Below, in pieces: positions 51,804 through 61,083 of a stretch of DNA of 64,000 nucleotides. The notes beneath the pieces were generated by a model. That model was not told the DNA's origin and made no database searches. It worked only from the letters and a program-made list of their open reading frames with translations. Every line of letters begins with the position of its first letter. Positions within the stretch are counted from its first letter, which is position 1. This DNA is from Deltaproteobacteria bacterium (GTDB lineage: Bacteria > Myxococcota_A > UBA9160 > UBA4427): positions 33,034 through 97,033 of the forward strand of contig NZHD01000086.1 in NCBI GenBank assembly GCA_002691205.1, read 5' to 3'. The translations under genes were made by a program, and so were the position numbers.

Positions 51804-52997
51804 ATGGAACTGAACGATATATTGAAGGTGGCCGTCAAAGGCGGTGCTTCGGATATCCACCTGAAGACCGGTTTGCCGCCCATGTTTCGAGTGGACGGAG
51901 CCCTGGTGCCTTTGCGTAACGGCGAACCGTTCACTTCCGATGAGATCAATTCAATGGCTCTCTCGTTGATGAACCCAGTTCAACGGGCGCGTTTCGAGGA
52001 AAGCAGAGAATCCGACTTTGGGTATGGCGTTTCTGGCCTCGGCCGGTTTCGGGTGAATGTGTTTCAGCAACGGGGCACCATGGGATTGGTTTTCCGCGTT
52101 ATTCCTCTTGGCGTAAAAAGCGTCGAACAGCTCTTTTTACCTAAGATTGTGGAGAAGATTGCTGAAGAGAACCGTGGGTTAGTTTTAGTCACAGGAACCA
52201 CCGGTTCTGGCAAGTCAACGACCCTGGCCGCGATGATTGATCAGATCAACGCTCAGCGGTCATCTCATGTGATGACCATTGAAGATCCGATTGAGTTTCT
52301 GATTCGCGATCGTCGTTCAATTGTGAACCAGCGAGAAATCGGTGTGGATACGCATAGCTTCGCGAATGCTCTTCGGGCCGCTCTCCGCCAGGACCCTGAC
52401 GTGATTTTAGTGGGGGAGATGCGGGATTTTGAAACCATTGAAACGGCTCTGACGGCTGCGGAGACAGGCCATCTCGTGATGAGTACGTTGCATACGTTGG
52501 ATGCGACCGAGACGATCAATCGGATTATTTCTGTCTTTCCCCCCTATCAGCAAAAGCAGGTCCGGCTGCAGCTTTCGATGATTTTGCGTGCGGTGATCTC
52601 ACAACGTTTGGTTCCGAGGGCCGATGGCCAGGGAAGGGTGCCTGCACTTGAAGTGCTTGTCTCGACTGCCCTCACTCGAGAATTGATTGCTGATAAGGAT
52701 CGAACGAAGGAATTGCATGATGCCATCTCGAAGGGGCACACCTCCTATGGGATGCAGACGTTCGATCAGTCTCTGATGGATCTTGTTAAACGAGATTTGG
52801 TCACTTACGAGGAAGCTCTGAAGCACGTTTCCAATCCTGACGACTTCGCTCTGCGTTTTCGTGGGATCGCCTCGACATCGGACACGAATTGGGCGGCATT
52901 TGATGCCGAAAAAGAGGAAGAGAAGCCCGAGTTTTCCGATTTTGATTCCAACGAGGGCGAGGGGCCCCCTGAAGACTGGATGCTTGAGCGGTTTTAG
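51804..52997 (+). CDS. pilT: Type IV pilus retraction ATPase, PilT/PilU family
   Basis: A 397-residue hexameric ATPase that depolymerises type IV pili for twitching or DNA uptake. The N-terminal domain begins MELNDILKVAVKGGASDIHL (cited by its ends). Walker A is GTTGSGKST near 130-138, the Asp box and Walker B are QDPDVILVGEMRD near 197-209, and the His box GHLVMSTLHTLDATETINRI lies near 220-239. The C-terminus has KGHTSYGMQTFDQSLMDL rather than the AIRNLIREGK motif of canonical PilT, which points to the PilU or PilT2 side of the family. ATG 51804 was preferred over an upstream ATG at 51732. No other pilus gene lies in the window. Confidence 0.9.
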   Translation: MELNDILKVAVKGGASDIHLKTGLPPMFRVDGALVPLRNGEPFTSDEINSMALSLMNPVQRARFEESRESDFGYGVSGLGRFRVNVFQQRGTMGLVFRVIPLGVKSVEQLFLPKIVEKIAEENRGLVLVTGTTGSGKSTTLAAMIDQINAQRSSHVMTIEDPIEFLIRDRRSIVNQREIGVDTHSFANALRAALRQDPDVILVGEMRDFETIETALTAAETGHLVMSTLHTLDATETINRIISVFPPYQQKQVRLQLSMILRAVISQRLVPRADGQGRVPALEVLVSTALTRELIADKDRTKELHDAISKGHTSYGMQTFDQSLMDLVKRDLVTYEEALKHVSNPDDFALRFRGIASTSDTNWAAFDAEKEEEKPEFSDFDSNEGEGPPEDWMLERF

Positions 52998-53032
52998 AAA
53001 GCAAGGCCAGTTTTACCCAATTATCGCTTCCC

Positions 53033-53061
53033 GAGTCAAGCGGGCATCTCTCGGTTATATT
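53033..53061 (+). promoter_or_regulatory. Possible alaS promoter
   Basis: A TATATT -10-like box at 53056-53061 lies 17 nt after GAGTCA at 53033-53038, which matches the -35 consensus in three of six positions. Transcription would begin near 53068, giving a 28-nt leader before alaS. Confidence 0.35.
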
Positions 53062-53095
53062 CCTGCCTTTAGAACCTTGGTTTTGGAGGTTTCGG

Positions 53096-55735
53096 ATGTT
53101 CCGCCCCGCCAATGAAATACGAGAAGAATTCCTCAGCTTTTTCGAAGGCCGAGGTCACCGACGTGTAAAAAGTGCGTCGGTCGTCCCCGATTCGGATCCC
53201 ACATTGATGTTTGTCAATGCAGGAATGGTCCCGTTTAAGCGGACGTTTCTCGGGGAGGACGTTCGAGATTACAATCGAGCGACCACTTCTCAGAAATGCA
53301 TTCGAGTTTCGGGAAAACACAACGATCTTGAAAATGTCGGTCGTACTCCTCGGCATCATACTTTCTTCGAGATGATGGGAAACTTCTCGTTCGGTGATTA
53401 CTTCAAAGAGAGTGCCATCGACTTTGCTTGGGAATTGCTTACGGAGAAGATGAACTTTCCGGGAGAACGTTTGGCCGTATCGGTCTTCCTCGATGATGAC
53501 GAAGCCTATGATCACTGGGCTAAAAATATAGGCATTCCGGCCGATCGTCTTTATCGACTGGATGAGAAAGAAAACTTTTGGAGTATGGGAGACACAGGTC
53601 CATGTGGTCCCTGCTCTGAAATTCATTATGACTATGGCCGACCGGATCACTGCACCAACCCAGCTTGTGATCCTTCTTGCGAGTGCGGCCGCTGGATTGA
53701 ACTCTGGAACCTCGTCTTCATGCAGTTCAACCGTGACGAATCGGGCACTATGCACCCCTTGCCCAGTCCCTCCATAGATACCGGTGGAGGGCTGGAGCGT
53801 TGGGCCGCGGTGCTTCAAGGGAAGAGAACCACCTGGGAGAGCGATGTTTTCACACCCTTGATTCAACGTGTGAGTGAGATTTCGGGTGTTGCTCTGGGTG
53901 AGGATCCCGAGAAGGATGTTTCACTTCGCGTTGCGGCCGATCACGCACGTACGCTCGCCATCATGATCGGTGACGGCGTTTTGCCTTCGAATGCAGGGCG
54001 AGGGTACGTGCTGCGTAGAATTCTTCGCCGAGGGTCGCGGCACGGCGTTTTGCTTGGATTAGACAGTCCATTTCTTCACAAAGTGGCGGACGCTGCGGTG
54101 GATGAATTGGGAGGCGCATATCCTGATCTAATCGATCGGCGTGAGTTTATTCTGGATCGAATCGAACGAGATGAGTCGAGATTTCTCACCACGCTCTCAA
54201 AGGGTCTAGCTCTTCTTGAGGACGAAATTGATCAGACGATTGAAAAGGGTGAGGAAACATTAGCGGGGGATACTGCGTTTAAGCTGTACGACACTTATGG
54301 ATTTCCCCTGGATCTGACGGAAGATATTCTCAGAGGGCGCGAGATGGATGTGGACCATTCAGCTTTCGACCTTGCGATGCAGGCTCAGCGAGAACGTGCC
54401 CGAGCTGCTTGGGTGGGCAGTGGGGATGAGGCGGTTTCTGAGATGTATGTGCGGATCGCACAAGACGTCACCACACAGTTCAGAGGCTACGAGAGCGGAG
54501 CAGGACAGTCGAACTTAGTGGCGATGCTGGTGGATGGTGAGCCTAAGACATCGGCTCAAAAAGGGGACTCCGTCGAACTCGTTTTTGAGGAGACTCCTTT
54601 TTACGCAGAGAGCGGCGGTCAAGTAGGGGATACGGGGGATGTGACAACCTCCACAGGTCGAGTCGAGATTCGGGACACCGTTAAACCGGTCGATGGATTG
54701 TTTGTCCACGTGGGGGAGGTGGTTGAGGGCGAGATCCACGTGGATTCTGAGGTGGACCTTGTTGTCGACGAAGAGCGCCGGCGTGCCACGGTCAGAAATC
54801 ATTCAGGAACTCATTTGCTGCACGCTGCGTTGCGAGAGGTCTTGGGACCTCAGGCCATGCAGAAGGGGTCTCTCGTTGGGCCAAACAGATTGAGGTTTGA
54901 TTTTACTCATGATGAACCTGTGACCGCGTCTGAGATCGAGCAAATTGAAGATATTGTAAACGGTTGGATTGAGGATAATTCGGCTGGGACAACGAGGCTC
55001 ATGTCCTATGAAGACGCCGTTTCCTCGGGCGCGGTAGCGATCTTCGATGAGAAGTATGGAGATGAAGTACGCGTTGTTTCGTTTGGAGACTGCAGCACCG
55101 AGCTTTGTGGAGGAACTCACGCTCAGGCAACGGGTGATATCGGTCTACTTAAGGTGATCTCTGAAGGCGGGATTGCCTCGGGGATCCGTCGTATCGAAGC
55201 ACAAACCGGCCTAGGTGCCTTGGCCCATATCCGTGGCCAGGAAAGCTTGGCTCGCCAGACGACTGACTTGTTGAAAGTTCCGTTGGCGGAGCTTCCTGCT
55301 CGGGTTGAAAAGCTTCTCACCGAGCGAAGAGATCTTGAAAAAGAACTCGAGGAAGCTAAGCGAGCGCAACGAGGCGACGTTGTGGGTGAACTCATCTCAG
55401 AGGCTCAGGATATAGATGGAACACAGGTCCTCGCCTCTCGTGTTGACGGCGTCGATGCCAAGGGCATGCGAGACTTGGTGGACGAATTGAGAAATCGCTT
55501 GGGTTCGGCTGTCGTTTTACTCGTGGCCGAGAATCAGGGCAAAGTTCTGCTGGCAGTGGGCGTGACCCGGGATCGAGTCGATCGATTCAAGGCAGGAGAT
55601 TTGGTTCGCGAGGTGGCCCAAGTGGTTGGTGGTGGAGGCGGAGGTCGACCTGACTTCGCCCAAGCGGGGGGGCAGAGTCCGGAGAAGATTCCCGATGCCC
55701 TCGAGAAATTTCAAGCGCTTTGCGAAGCGACTTGA
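53096..55735 (+). CDS. alaS: Alanyl-tRNA synthetase
   Basis: An 879-residue class II synthetase with full domain set: catalytic core from residue 1 (FRPANEIREEFLSFFEGRGH, cited by its ends; motif 2 region GKHNDLENVG near 76-85; motif 3 GRGYVLRRILRRG near 301-313), the editing domain with zinc ligands NHSGTHLLHAALRE near 567-580 and CSTELCGGTHAQATGD near 666-681, and the C-terminal C-Ala domain ending GGGGGGRPDFAQAGG near 844-858. It attaches alanine to tRNA-Ala and clears Ser and Gly mischarges. GGAGG lies six bases before the ATG. ispG follows 44 nt downstream. Confidence 0.97.
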   Translation: MFRPANEIREEFLSFFEGRGHRRVKSASVVPDSDPTLMFVNAGMVPFKRTFLGEDVRDYNRATTSQKCIRVSGKHNDLENVGRTPRHHTFFEMMGNFSFGDYFKESAIDFAWELLTEKMNFPGERLAVSVFLDDDEAYDHWAKNIGIPADRLYRLDEKENFWSMGDTGPCGPCSEIHYDYGRPDHCTNPACDPSCECGRWIELWNLVFMQFNRDESGTMHPLPSPSIDTGGGLERWAAVLQGKRTTWESDVFTPLIQRVSEISGVALGEDPEKDVSLRVAADHARTLAIMIGDGVLPSNAGRGYVLRRILRRGSRHGVLLGLDSPFLHKVADAAVDELGGAYPDLIDRREFILDRIERDESRFLTTLSKGLALLEDEIDQTIEKGEETLAGDTAFKLYDTYGFPLDLTEDILRGREMDVDHSAFDLAMQAQRERARAAWVGSGDEAVSEMYVRIAQDVTTQFRGYESGAGQSNLVAMLVDGEPKTSAQKGDSVELVFEETPFYAESGGQVGDTGDVTTSTGRVEIRDTVKPVDGLFVHVGEVVEGEIHVDSEVDLVVDEERRRATVRNHSGTHLLHAALREVLGPQAMQKGSLVGPNRLRFDFTHDEPVTASEIEQIEDIVNGWIEDNSAGTTRLMSYEDAVSSGAVAIFDEKYGDEVRVVSFGDCSTELCGGTHAQATGDIGLLKVISEGGIASGIRRIEAQTGLGALAHIRGQESLARQTTDLLKVPLAELPARVEKLLTERRDLEKELEEAKRAQRGDVVGELISEAQDIDGTQVLASRVDGVDAKGMRDLVDELRNRLGSAVVLLVAENQGKVLLAVGVTRDRVDRFKAGDLVREVAQVVGGGGGGRPDFAQAGGQSPEKIPDALEKFQALCEAT

Positions 55736-55779
55736 TTCATCGTTCGCTCATTGAGGAGCCAGCGCCTTGAGGCGTTTTT

Positions 55780-57792
55780 ATGAATAGTTCATACATCTCA
55801 AAACCGATGAATCCGTCTAGGCGAAGGACTCGGGTGGTTCATGTAGGCGATGTTGGGGTCGGTGGAGAGAACCCCGTTCGGATTCAGTCTATGACGAACA
55901 CGGATACGATGGACACGTCGGCTTCGGTGGGCCAAATTGAACGCCTGGCAGCGGCGGGGTGTGAAATCGTTCGGGTCACGGCTCCGTCGATCAGGGACGC
56001 GGAGAACCTAGCTCTTATTAAAGAAGCCTTAATTCGTCGCGGAGTTCGGGTTCCCCTCGTGGCCGACATTCATTTTACGCCTAACGCGGCACTGATTGCG
56101 GCCAATCATGTCGAGAAGGTCCGTATCAACCCGGGTAACTTTGCCGACAAGAAGAAATTCGAAGTTCGCGAATATACGGATCTGGAATACGAGGCTGAGA
56201 TCGAAAGAGTTGCCCGCCGCTTTCGCCCTCTCGTCGAACGCTGTAAGCAAAACGGCGTGGCCATGCGAATCGGAACGAATCACGGTTCTCTTTCTGATCG
56301 CATTATGAATCGATACGGCGATTCTCCACGCGGGATGGTGGAGAGCGCGTTGGAATTTTTGGACGTCTGCGAAGCTGAAAATTATTACAATTTAGTTTTT
56401 AGTATGAAGTCGTCTAACACCAACGTCGCGATTCAAGCGTATCGGATGCTGGCTGCTCGCCTCGAGGAACGCGCGCCGGGGGAATTGAGTTATCCCTTTC
56501 ATCTCGGAGTGACGGAAGCTGGAGATGGCGAAGACGGACGGATTAAGAGTGCGCTTGGAATTGGAGCGCTCCTCAAAGATGGGATCGGGGACACGATCCG
56601 TGTCTCTCTGACAGAAGACCCTGTGCGCGAGGTGCCGGTCGCAGAAGACATTGTTCAGAAGGTGGCGTGTCAAGGTCTGAGCAGGAGTGATGTGGGCGAG
56701 GGCGACTCTGATTTTTGTTTCCCACTCCCGATGGACCCCTATGCTTACGATCGCCGAAAGAGTGTTTTTTTGGAATGGCCGGGCTTAGCGATTGGGGCCG
56801 AAGAGCCTGTGCGCGTAGAGATTGAACTGGCGGGTGGCGCGGAGAGTTCGGGAAATCTGGCCGAGGAATGGGCCGCTCAACTGCAAAGCGTATCGGATGT
56901 CGAGTGTGAGTCGATATTGCTTCAGCTCACGGACACATCAGAGATCGACGCATTTCCGAAGCTGGCTAAAAGCCTTCTGTCGACAGGCCTGGAGGTATCG
57001 ATCTCAGCGCGTTTGCCATTGGGTCTACTGACGAGCGAGAGTGGTTGGCCAGAAGGAGCGGATCGATGTGTGGTCGATGTTCAACCGGAGGATGAGCCTG
57101 CGGCTCTAAGTCGAGTGGTCCGGATGGCGGATCAAATACAGTGTCGGTTGGAGTGGTGTTTAGGAGGAGATCAGAAAGACCTTCCTTCTTTGTTAGACCG
57201 CGTCTTAGAGGCGAGTGGGGACACTCTTCCTTTTGCGATTTCACTTCAGATGGAGCCTAAAGTTCACGCCACTCGCCTTCTGGTCGCTCTCCTTCGCGAT
57301 CGAGGTGTGCCCGAAGTATGCGTTGTCCTTCGCCATGGCGAAGGCGTTCAAAAGCCAGATCCAATTGCGACTTCGGTGGATCTGGGTGCGCCTTTATGTG
57401 ATGGCTTTGGGGACATGGTCGCGGTGGTTGGGACACACGATCCGGCCGCGGCTCTCGACTTCGGGTATCGCGTTTTGCAGGCGGCGAGATTGCGTACGAC
57501 TCGAACGGAATACATTTCATGTCCGTCTTGCGGGCGGACTTTGTTTGACCTCGAGGAAACAACGGCGCGCATCAAGGAAGCGACCTCAGACCTCGTGGGC
57601 GTGAAGATCGCGGTCATGGGATGCATCGTGAACGGTCCCGGTGAGATGGCCGATGCAGATTTTGGCTATGTTGGATCAGGTCCAGGGGTGGTCACGCTCT
57701 ACGTAGGCAAAGAAGTGGTGGCTCGAAATATCCCAGAGAAGGAAGCGACTGACCGGTTGACCACATTGATTCAGGAACACGGACTCTCGTAG
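55780..57792 (+). CDS. ispG: 4-hydroxy-3-methylbut-2-enyl diphosphate synthase, long (three-domain) form
   Basis: A 670-residue IspG/GcpE, the iron-sulfur enzyme that reduces methylerythritol cyclodiphosphate in the MEP route to isoprenoids. The TIM barrel occupies about 1-285 (GENPVRIQSMTNTDT, VADIHFTPNAA, VRINPGNFADKKKF). An insert domain of about 260 residues follows (310-570), absent from the 370-residue E. coli type but known in plants, Bacteroidetes, Chlamydia and others. The 4Fe-4S ligands are in SCPSCGRTLFDLEE near 583-596 and GCIVNGPGEMADADFGY near 618-634. ATG 55780 has GAGGCG upstream; ATG 55807 is an alternative. The other MEP gene here is ispE at 61.4 kb. Confidence 0.95.
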   Translation: MNSSYISKPMNPSRRRTRVVHVGDVGVGGENPVRIQSMTNTDTMDTSASVGQIERLAAAGCEIVRVTAPSIRDAENLALIKEALIRRGVRVPLVADIHFTPNAALIAANHVEKVRINPGNFADKKKFEVREYTDLEYEAEIERVARRFRPLVERCKQNGVAMRIGTNHGSLSDRIMNRYGDSPRGMVESALEFLDVCEAENYYNLVFSMKSSNTNVAIQAYRMLAARLEERAPGELSYPFHLGVTEAGDGEDGRIKSALGIGALLKDGIGDTIRVSLTEDPVREVPVAEDIVQKVACQGLSRSDVGEGDSDFCFPLPMDPYAYDRRKSVFLEWPGLAIGAEEPVRVEIELAGGAESSGNLAEEWAAQLQSVSDVECESILLQLTDTSEIDAFPKLAKSLLSTGLEVSISARLPLGLLTSESGWPEGADRCVVDVQPEDEPAALSRVVRMADQIQCRLEWCLGGDQKDLPSLLDRVLEASGDTLPFAISLQMEPKVHATRLLVALLRDRGVPEVCVVLRHGEGVQKPDPIATSVDLGAPLCDGFGDMVAVVGTHDPAAALDFGYRVLQAARLRTTRTEYISCPSCGRTLFDLEETTARIKEATSDLVGVKIAVMGCIVNGPGEMADADFGYVGSGPGVVTLYVGKEVVARNIPEKEATDRLTTLIQEHGLS

Positions 57793-57819
57793 GGTCTGAT
57801 TGTGATCAAGCCCTAGGGC

Positions 57820-58344
57820 TTAAAGCCAGCGACTGGGGGGCGCGAGTTCCGGGAGCTCGCGGCCACTTTCAGAGAGATAGCTCCGAACCGTCTCGTAGGC
57901 CTTGAGGCTTCTCGAATTCTCGATCGCGGGGTGATCTCGGCCGAGAGCCCAGGTTGCACCAAGTACAATCAGTAGGCCGACAATGATGCCTTCAGATAAA
58001 CCAAAAGCGGCACCGCCTATTCTGTCAGCCCAACTGAGCCCCGCAATTCTGACACCTTTTCGGATTACTCTTCCAACGAGAGCGACGCAAAGGACTGTAC
58101 ATATTGCGATGAGGCTGCCTGTGCCCCAAAAGAGAATCCCTGAGTTGATGGAATCGCCGAGAAGGGAGGCTGCCCACTCGCTCACTGGACGCGTTGCATA
58201 GCGAGTGATGAGCACGGCCGCCGCGAGGGCGGCAATCGAGAAACTTTCCCTCACCAGTCCGATGAATAGGCCTCTTGCGAGAGCGATTATGAGGATGGCA
58301 AAGATAAGGCCGTCGAGAGAGGTGAGTGAATCTAGGTCACCCAT
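57820..58344 (-). CDS. CvpA family membrane protein
   Basis: A 174-residue protein with four predicted membrane segments (LIFAILIIALARGLFIGLV near 13-31, SIAALAAAVLITRYA near 36, ILFWGTGSLIAICTVLCVALVG near 70-91, and FGLSEGIIVGLLIVLGATWAL near 119-139) and the family motif ADRIGGAAFGLSEG. CvpA was named for colicin V production in E. coli and is now linked to envelope stress resistance and export. ATG 58344 has AAGGAAG six bases upstream; the frame opens eleven codons earlier. It is the last gene of the minus-strand set bamD, TPR protein, cvpA. A 14-nt perfect palindrome, AAGCCCTAGGGCTT at 57808-57821, overlaps its stop codon. Confidence 0.85.
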   Translation of the reverse strand: MGDLDSLTSLDGLIFAILIIALARGLFIGLVRESFSIAALAAAVLITRYATRPVSEWAASLLGDSINSGILFWGTGSLIAICTVLCVALVGRVIRKGVRIAGLSWADRIGGAAFGLSEGIIVGLLIVLGATWALGRDHPAIENSRSLKAYETVRSYLSESGRELPELAPPSRWL

Positions 58345-58427
58345 GCAATCTTCCTTGCTGATTCGATTTGGAGTCAAGCCACAACACGTAGAGGGTTCTT
58401 TCTCGATCCCTGATCTCTCTGGGATCT

Positions 58428-59165
58428 CTATACGTTAAATCCATCGATCAACTCTGCGACCAGCCTTTTGTAGAGAAGAATATCTTGCCGATTGGGATCA
58501 GACTCCGAGGCCGTTGCCCATTCTTGGGCCGCTTCTTGCGTTCGTCCAAGGGAGTAGTAGGTCAGTCCCAGTTGTACGCGGGCATCCGTCAGGTTCGGGT
58601 TGCCACGGAGTACGCGCTTGAACTCAAGGCTGGCCTGATGTGGCAGTCCGCTTTCCCGAAGGCAGACGCCCAATCGCTGTCGAATGTCGTGAAAATCAGG
58701 GCATCGATCCAGCGCTTTTCGGTAGGCCTCAATCGCCTCACGTCTTTCCCCGACCTCGGCGTAGGCGTCCCCCACGGCGGCTTGCAGGTTGGCCAGTTTG
58801 GCATGAGTAATCGCATCGATCTGGCTGCCTTCAACGCGCGAGGCCTCGCTAGCCCGTTCGGAAAGATCTCGGGATCGCTCAAAGTCGCCTCTCCGCTCAT
58901 GGATGCTGCTCAAGGCAAGCAGGGCTTCCGCATAACGGGGGTTTAAGTCGAGCGCTTTTTGCAAGCTCAGGCTGGCCGAGTTTAGATCTCCCTTTTGCTC
59001 GAGCAGGACGCCGACCATATAGTGCACATCAGCGAATTGATCCCGAGACTCAAGCAACTCTGAAAAGCCAGTGAGCGCAGCGTCCATTTTTCCGTTCTCG
59101 AAATGGTTCTTTGCTTGAACATAGACTTCACGTTCGTTGGGGCTTAAGGCATTCAGGTTCGCCAA
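58428..59165 (-). CDS. Tetratricopeptide-repeat protein
   Basis: A 245-residue protein made almost wholly of TPR units. Clear repeats are DVHYMVGVLLEQKGDLNSAS near 47, AEALLALSSIHERRGDFERS near 81, LQAAVGDAYAEVGERREAIE near 125, HDIRQRLGVCLRESGLPHQA near 159 and TDARVQLGLTYYSLGRTQEA near 193, each with the helix-turn-helix pattern. No signal peptide or membrane segment is seen, so it is probably cytoplasmic and works as a protein-interaction scaffold. It lies 33 nt downstream of bamD and upstream of cvpA. The partner is unknown. Confidence 0.88.
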   Translation of the reverse strand: MANLNALSPNEREVYVQAKNHFENGKMDAALTGFSELLESRDQFADVHYMVGVLLEQKGDLNSASLSLQKALDLNPRYAEALLALSSIHERRGDFERSRDLSERASEASRVEGSQIDAITHAKLANLQAAVGDAYAEVGERREAIEAYRKALDRCPDFHDIRQRLGVCLRESGLPHQASLEFKRVLRGNPNLTDARVQLGLTYYSLGRTQEAAQEWATASESDPNRQDILLYKRLVAELIDGFNV

Positions 59166-59198
59166 CGAGTTCCTCCCCTCGTCTGATGAATGGAATGT

Positions 59199-60014
59199 TT
59201 ACTCTGCACGGGCAATTCTTTCGGCCGCTTGTTCAGCCATCTTGGAACTGGAGAAATTTTCAAGGACAACATGGTAAAGCCGAAGGGCTTCGTCTGTTCT
59301 CTTCATATTTTCGTAGCAGATTCCAAGTTTGAATAAGGACTCCGCGTCCATTCCGAGGCCTGGATAGTCGTCGAGGACAGTACGGTATCTCATGGCGGCC
59401 GATTGATATTGTGTCCGTCTCAAATAAAAGTCACCAATCTCCATCATGTTATCAGCGAGTTGAGTCCGGAGTTGTTGGAGAATGATTTCACCCTTGCGAG
59501 TTTCAGGGTCGTAAGGGTATCGGCTGGTTAACATCTCCAAATACTTCAAGGCTTCCCGTGTCGGCGTTTGATCTCGATCGATGGAAGAAATTTGATTGTA
59601 GTGACAGAGAGCAGAACGCAGAATTGTGTAGGGCACTTTAGGGTTTTGGGGATGAAGGTCTCCGAAGTCTCGGTAATAAGAGAGAGCTTCATCGTATCGA
59701 TGATCCCGGAAGTAAGCATCCGCAATCCTCAGCTGGGCTTCAGTCTCGTATTCGCTGTAGGGATAGTTGTCGATAATGGTCTGAAAGGTCTCGATGGCCT
59801 TGTTGTAGTTGACCCATGTGTAGATTCCTAGAATGCGTCTCCCGTTAAGCTGTCTGACTCCCTTTTCGTAGAGTTCATTTGCAGGGGGTACGTCTTCAAA
59901 AAGCATGACGTCCTTAGAGCAGCCGGCCGTCAAGAGAAGGACCAGGGAGAGACCCAGCGCTAAGCCGAGGGCGAAGCGAGGATTTTGAGCACGGATTTGA
60001 TAACCATCATTCAT
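59199..60014 (-). CDS. bamD: Outer-membrane assembly lipoprotein BamD
   Basis: A 271-residue lipoprotein of the BAM machine that folds barrels into the outer membrane. The signal sequence ends with the lipobox LLTAGC (Cys32). The mature part is five TPR-like units, including YNKAIETFQTIIDNYPYSEY near 69, ALSYYRDFGDLHPQNPKVPY near 110 and QSAAMRYRTVLDDYPGLGMD near 205. This spacing and the YPYSxYxxxAQL motif match BamD/ComL. ATG 60014 follows GGGGTGA; a much earlier in-frame start at 60203 is rejected because it would bury the signal peptide. BamA is not in the window. Its lipobox makes it a client of Lgt and LolA encoded here. Confidence 0.92.
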   Translation of the reverse strand: MNDGYQIRAQNPRFALGLALGLSLVLLLTAGCSKDVMLFEDVPPANELYEKGVRQLNGRRILGIYTWVNYNKAIETFQTIIDNYPYSEYETEAQLRIADAYFRDHRYDEALSYYRDFGDLHPQNPKVPYTILRSALCHYNQISSIDRDQTPTREALKYLEMLTSRYPYDPETRKGEIILQQLRTQLADNMMEIGDFYLRRTQYQSAAMRYRTVLDDYPGLGMDAESLFKLGICYENMKRTDEALRLYHVVLENFSSSKMAEQAAERIARAE

Positions 60015-60192
60015 TTCACCCCGGATATTACCAGGGCTGGGCCAGCCTGGGGGCCCAAGAAGGCACTCCCCCTTGGGTGACCATCTGCTAGACTCGCCGG
60101 GCAAGTGGAAAAGACTGTTCAAGGCGATCGAGCCGCAGTCGCAGGGGTTCCGCCCGATGAGGCATGAGGACCAGGAAAAGGAAGTCAGGATT

Positions 60193-60375
60193 ATGAATCG
60201 CACAGCTCAGAATAAAATGAAGTTTGATACGCGACTGCAGGGCCGTCGCGGATGGGTCGATCCCAAGGAACTGGAGGACGCAATCGGGAGTCTGGAAGAT
60301 TCGGCAGGAAATTTGGCCGAAGACGAGGCGGATTCCATGGAGGCAGCGCCTGAGGCCAACCAAGAGCCTTCTTAG
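60193..60375 (+). CDS. Small acidic protein of unknown function
   Basis: A 60-residue frame beginning with a basic stretch (NRTAQNKMKFDTRLQGRRG) and ending with a strongly acidic tail rich in Glu, Ala and Asp. The middle WVDPKELEDAIGSLEDSAGN is plausible helix. AGGAAG and AGGA lie just upstream of ATG 60193, and a possible -10 box TAGACT is at 60089-60094. I do not recognise it. Start sites further upstream at 60073 or 60157 are possible. It is the first gene of the plus-strand block that follows. Confidence 0.45.
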   Translation: MNRTAQNKMKFDTRLQGRRGWVDPKELEDAIGSLEDSAGNLAEDEADSMEAAPEANQEPS

Positions 60376-60450
60376 TCGCGCTGAGATCGACTGCAAAAAA
60401 GGTTTTGATGGAAGTGATCTGTAGGACAAGTAGGGGCGGGGAGCGGCGAG

Positions 60451-61083
60451 TTGATCAAGGAAAAATTTGGCGAAAAACTGGAGCAAGCGATCCAGTCGGG
60501 GCTTCCCTTTCTTTTTAAGCGTGAGATCGATCCCAATATCCTTTCAATAGGGGGTGCGGGGGTTTGCTGTGCTTCAGCTTTGGCGCTGGGCTTCGGAGAG
60601 TTTTTTCTGGGGTCAGTTTTGCTTGCTCTAGGAGGTCTCTTTGATCTCGTTGATGGCATCGTCGCTCGACATTTCGGAGTCGAAACTCGCTTTGGCGCCT
60701 TCTTGGACTCCACTCTTGATCGCCTGGTCGACATGGTGGTTTTGTTGGCCTTGGTCATTCATTATGCGGTGACGGGGGATCCCTTTGTCGCCAGTGTGGC
60801 GGGCTTGTGCTTGGTCACGAGTGTTTTGACCTCTTATGCGAAGGCAAGAGCAGACGCTATGGGGGTCCATTTGCCTGGGGGCGTTGTCGAGAGGGGAGAA
60901 AGGATTCTTCTGATCGCTCTGGGTGGTTTTCTAGGCTTCATGGAGCCTGCCCTTTGGATTCTTGCGCTGGGGTCAGTGGTGACCGTTGCACAGCGCTTTG
61001 AGGCGGCCCGTCGAGGGTTGAGCCAATCGTCGGGCGATTCCGGCGAAAAAAACAGTGGCGGAGAATGGCTTCATGAAAAGTGA
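60451..61083 (+). CDS. CDP-alcohol phosphatidyltransferase family protein
   Basis: A 210-residue integral membrane enzyme. The family signature DGxxARxxxxxxxxGxxxDxxxD is complete: DGIVARHFGVETRFGAFLDS TLDRLVD, running from Asp69 (the last Asp is near residue 91), which binds metal and the CDP-lipid. Several hydrophobic helices surround it (GAGVCCASALALGFGEFFLG, VVLLALVIHYAV, LLIALGGFLGF). It transfers a phosphatidyl group to an alcohol; whether the product is phosphatidylglycerophosphate, phosphatidylinositol phosphate or phosphatidylserine cannot be read off. The start is a TTG at 60451 with GGGGAG upstream. It overlaps the DUF1844 gene by 11 nt. Confidence 0.85.
   Translation: MIKEKFGEKLEQAIQSGLPFLFKREIDPNILSIGGAGVCCASALALGFGEFFLGSVLLALGGLFDLVDGIVARHFGVETRFGAFLDSTLDRLVDMVVLLALVIHYAVTGDPFVASVAGLCLVTSVLTSYAKARADAMGVHLPGGVVERGERILLIALGGFLGFMEPALWILALGSVVTVAQRFEAARRGLSQSSGDSGEKNSGGEWLHEK

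Noticed and set aside
53069..53866. 265-codon minus-strand frame antisense to alaS.
   Set aside because: It lies wholly within alaS on the opposite strand and shows no protein-family features.
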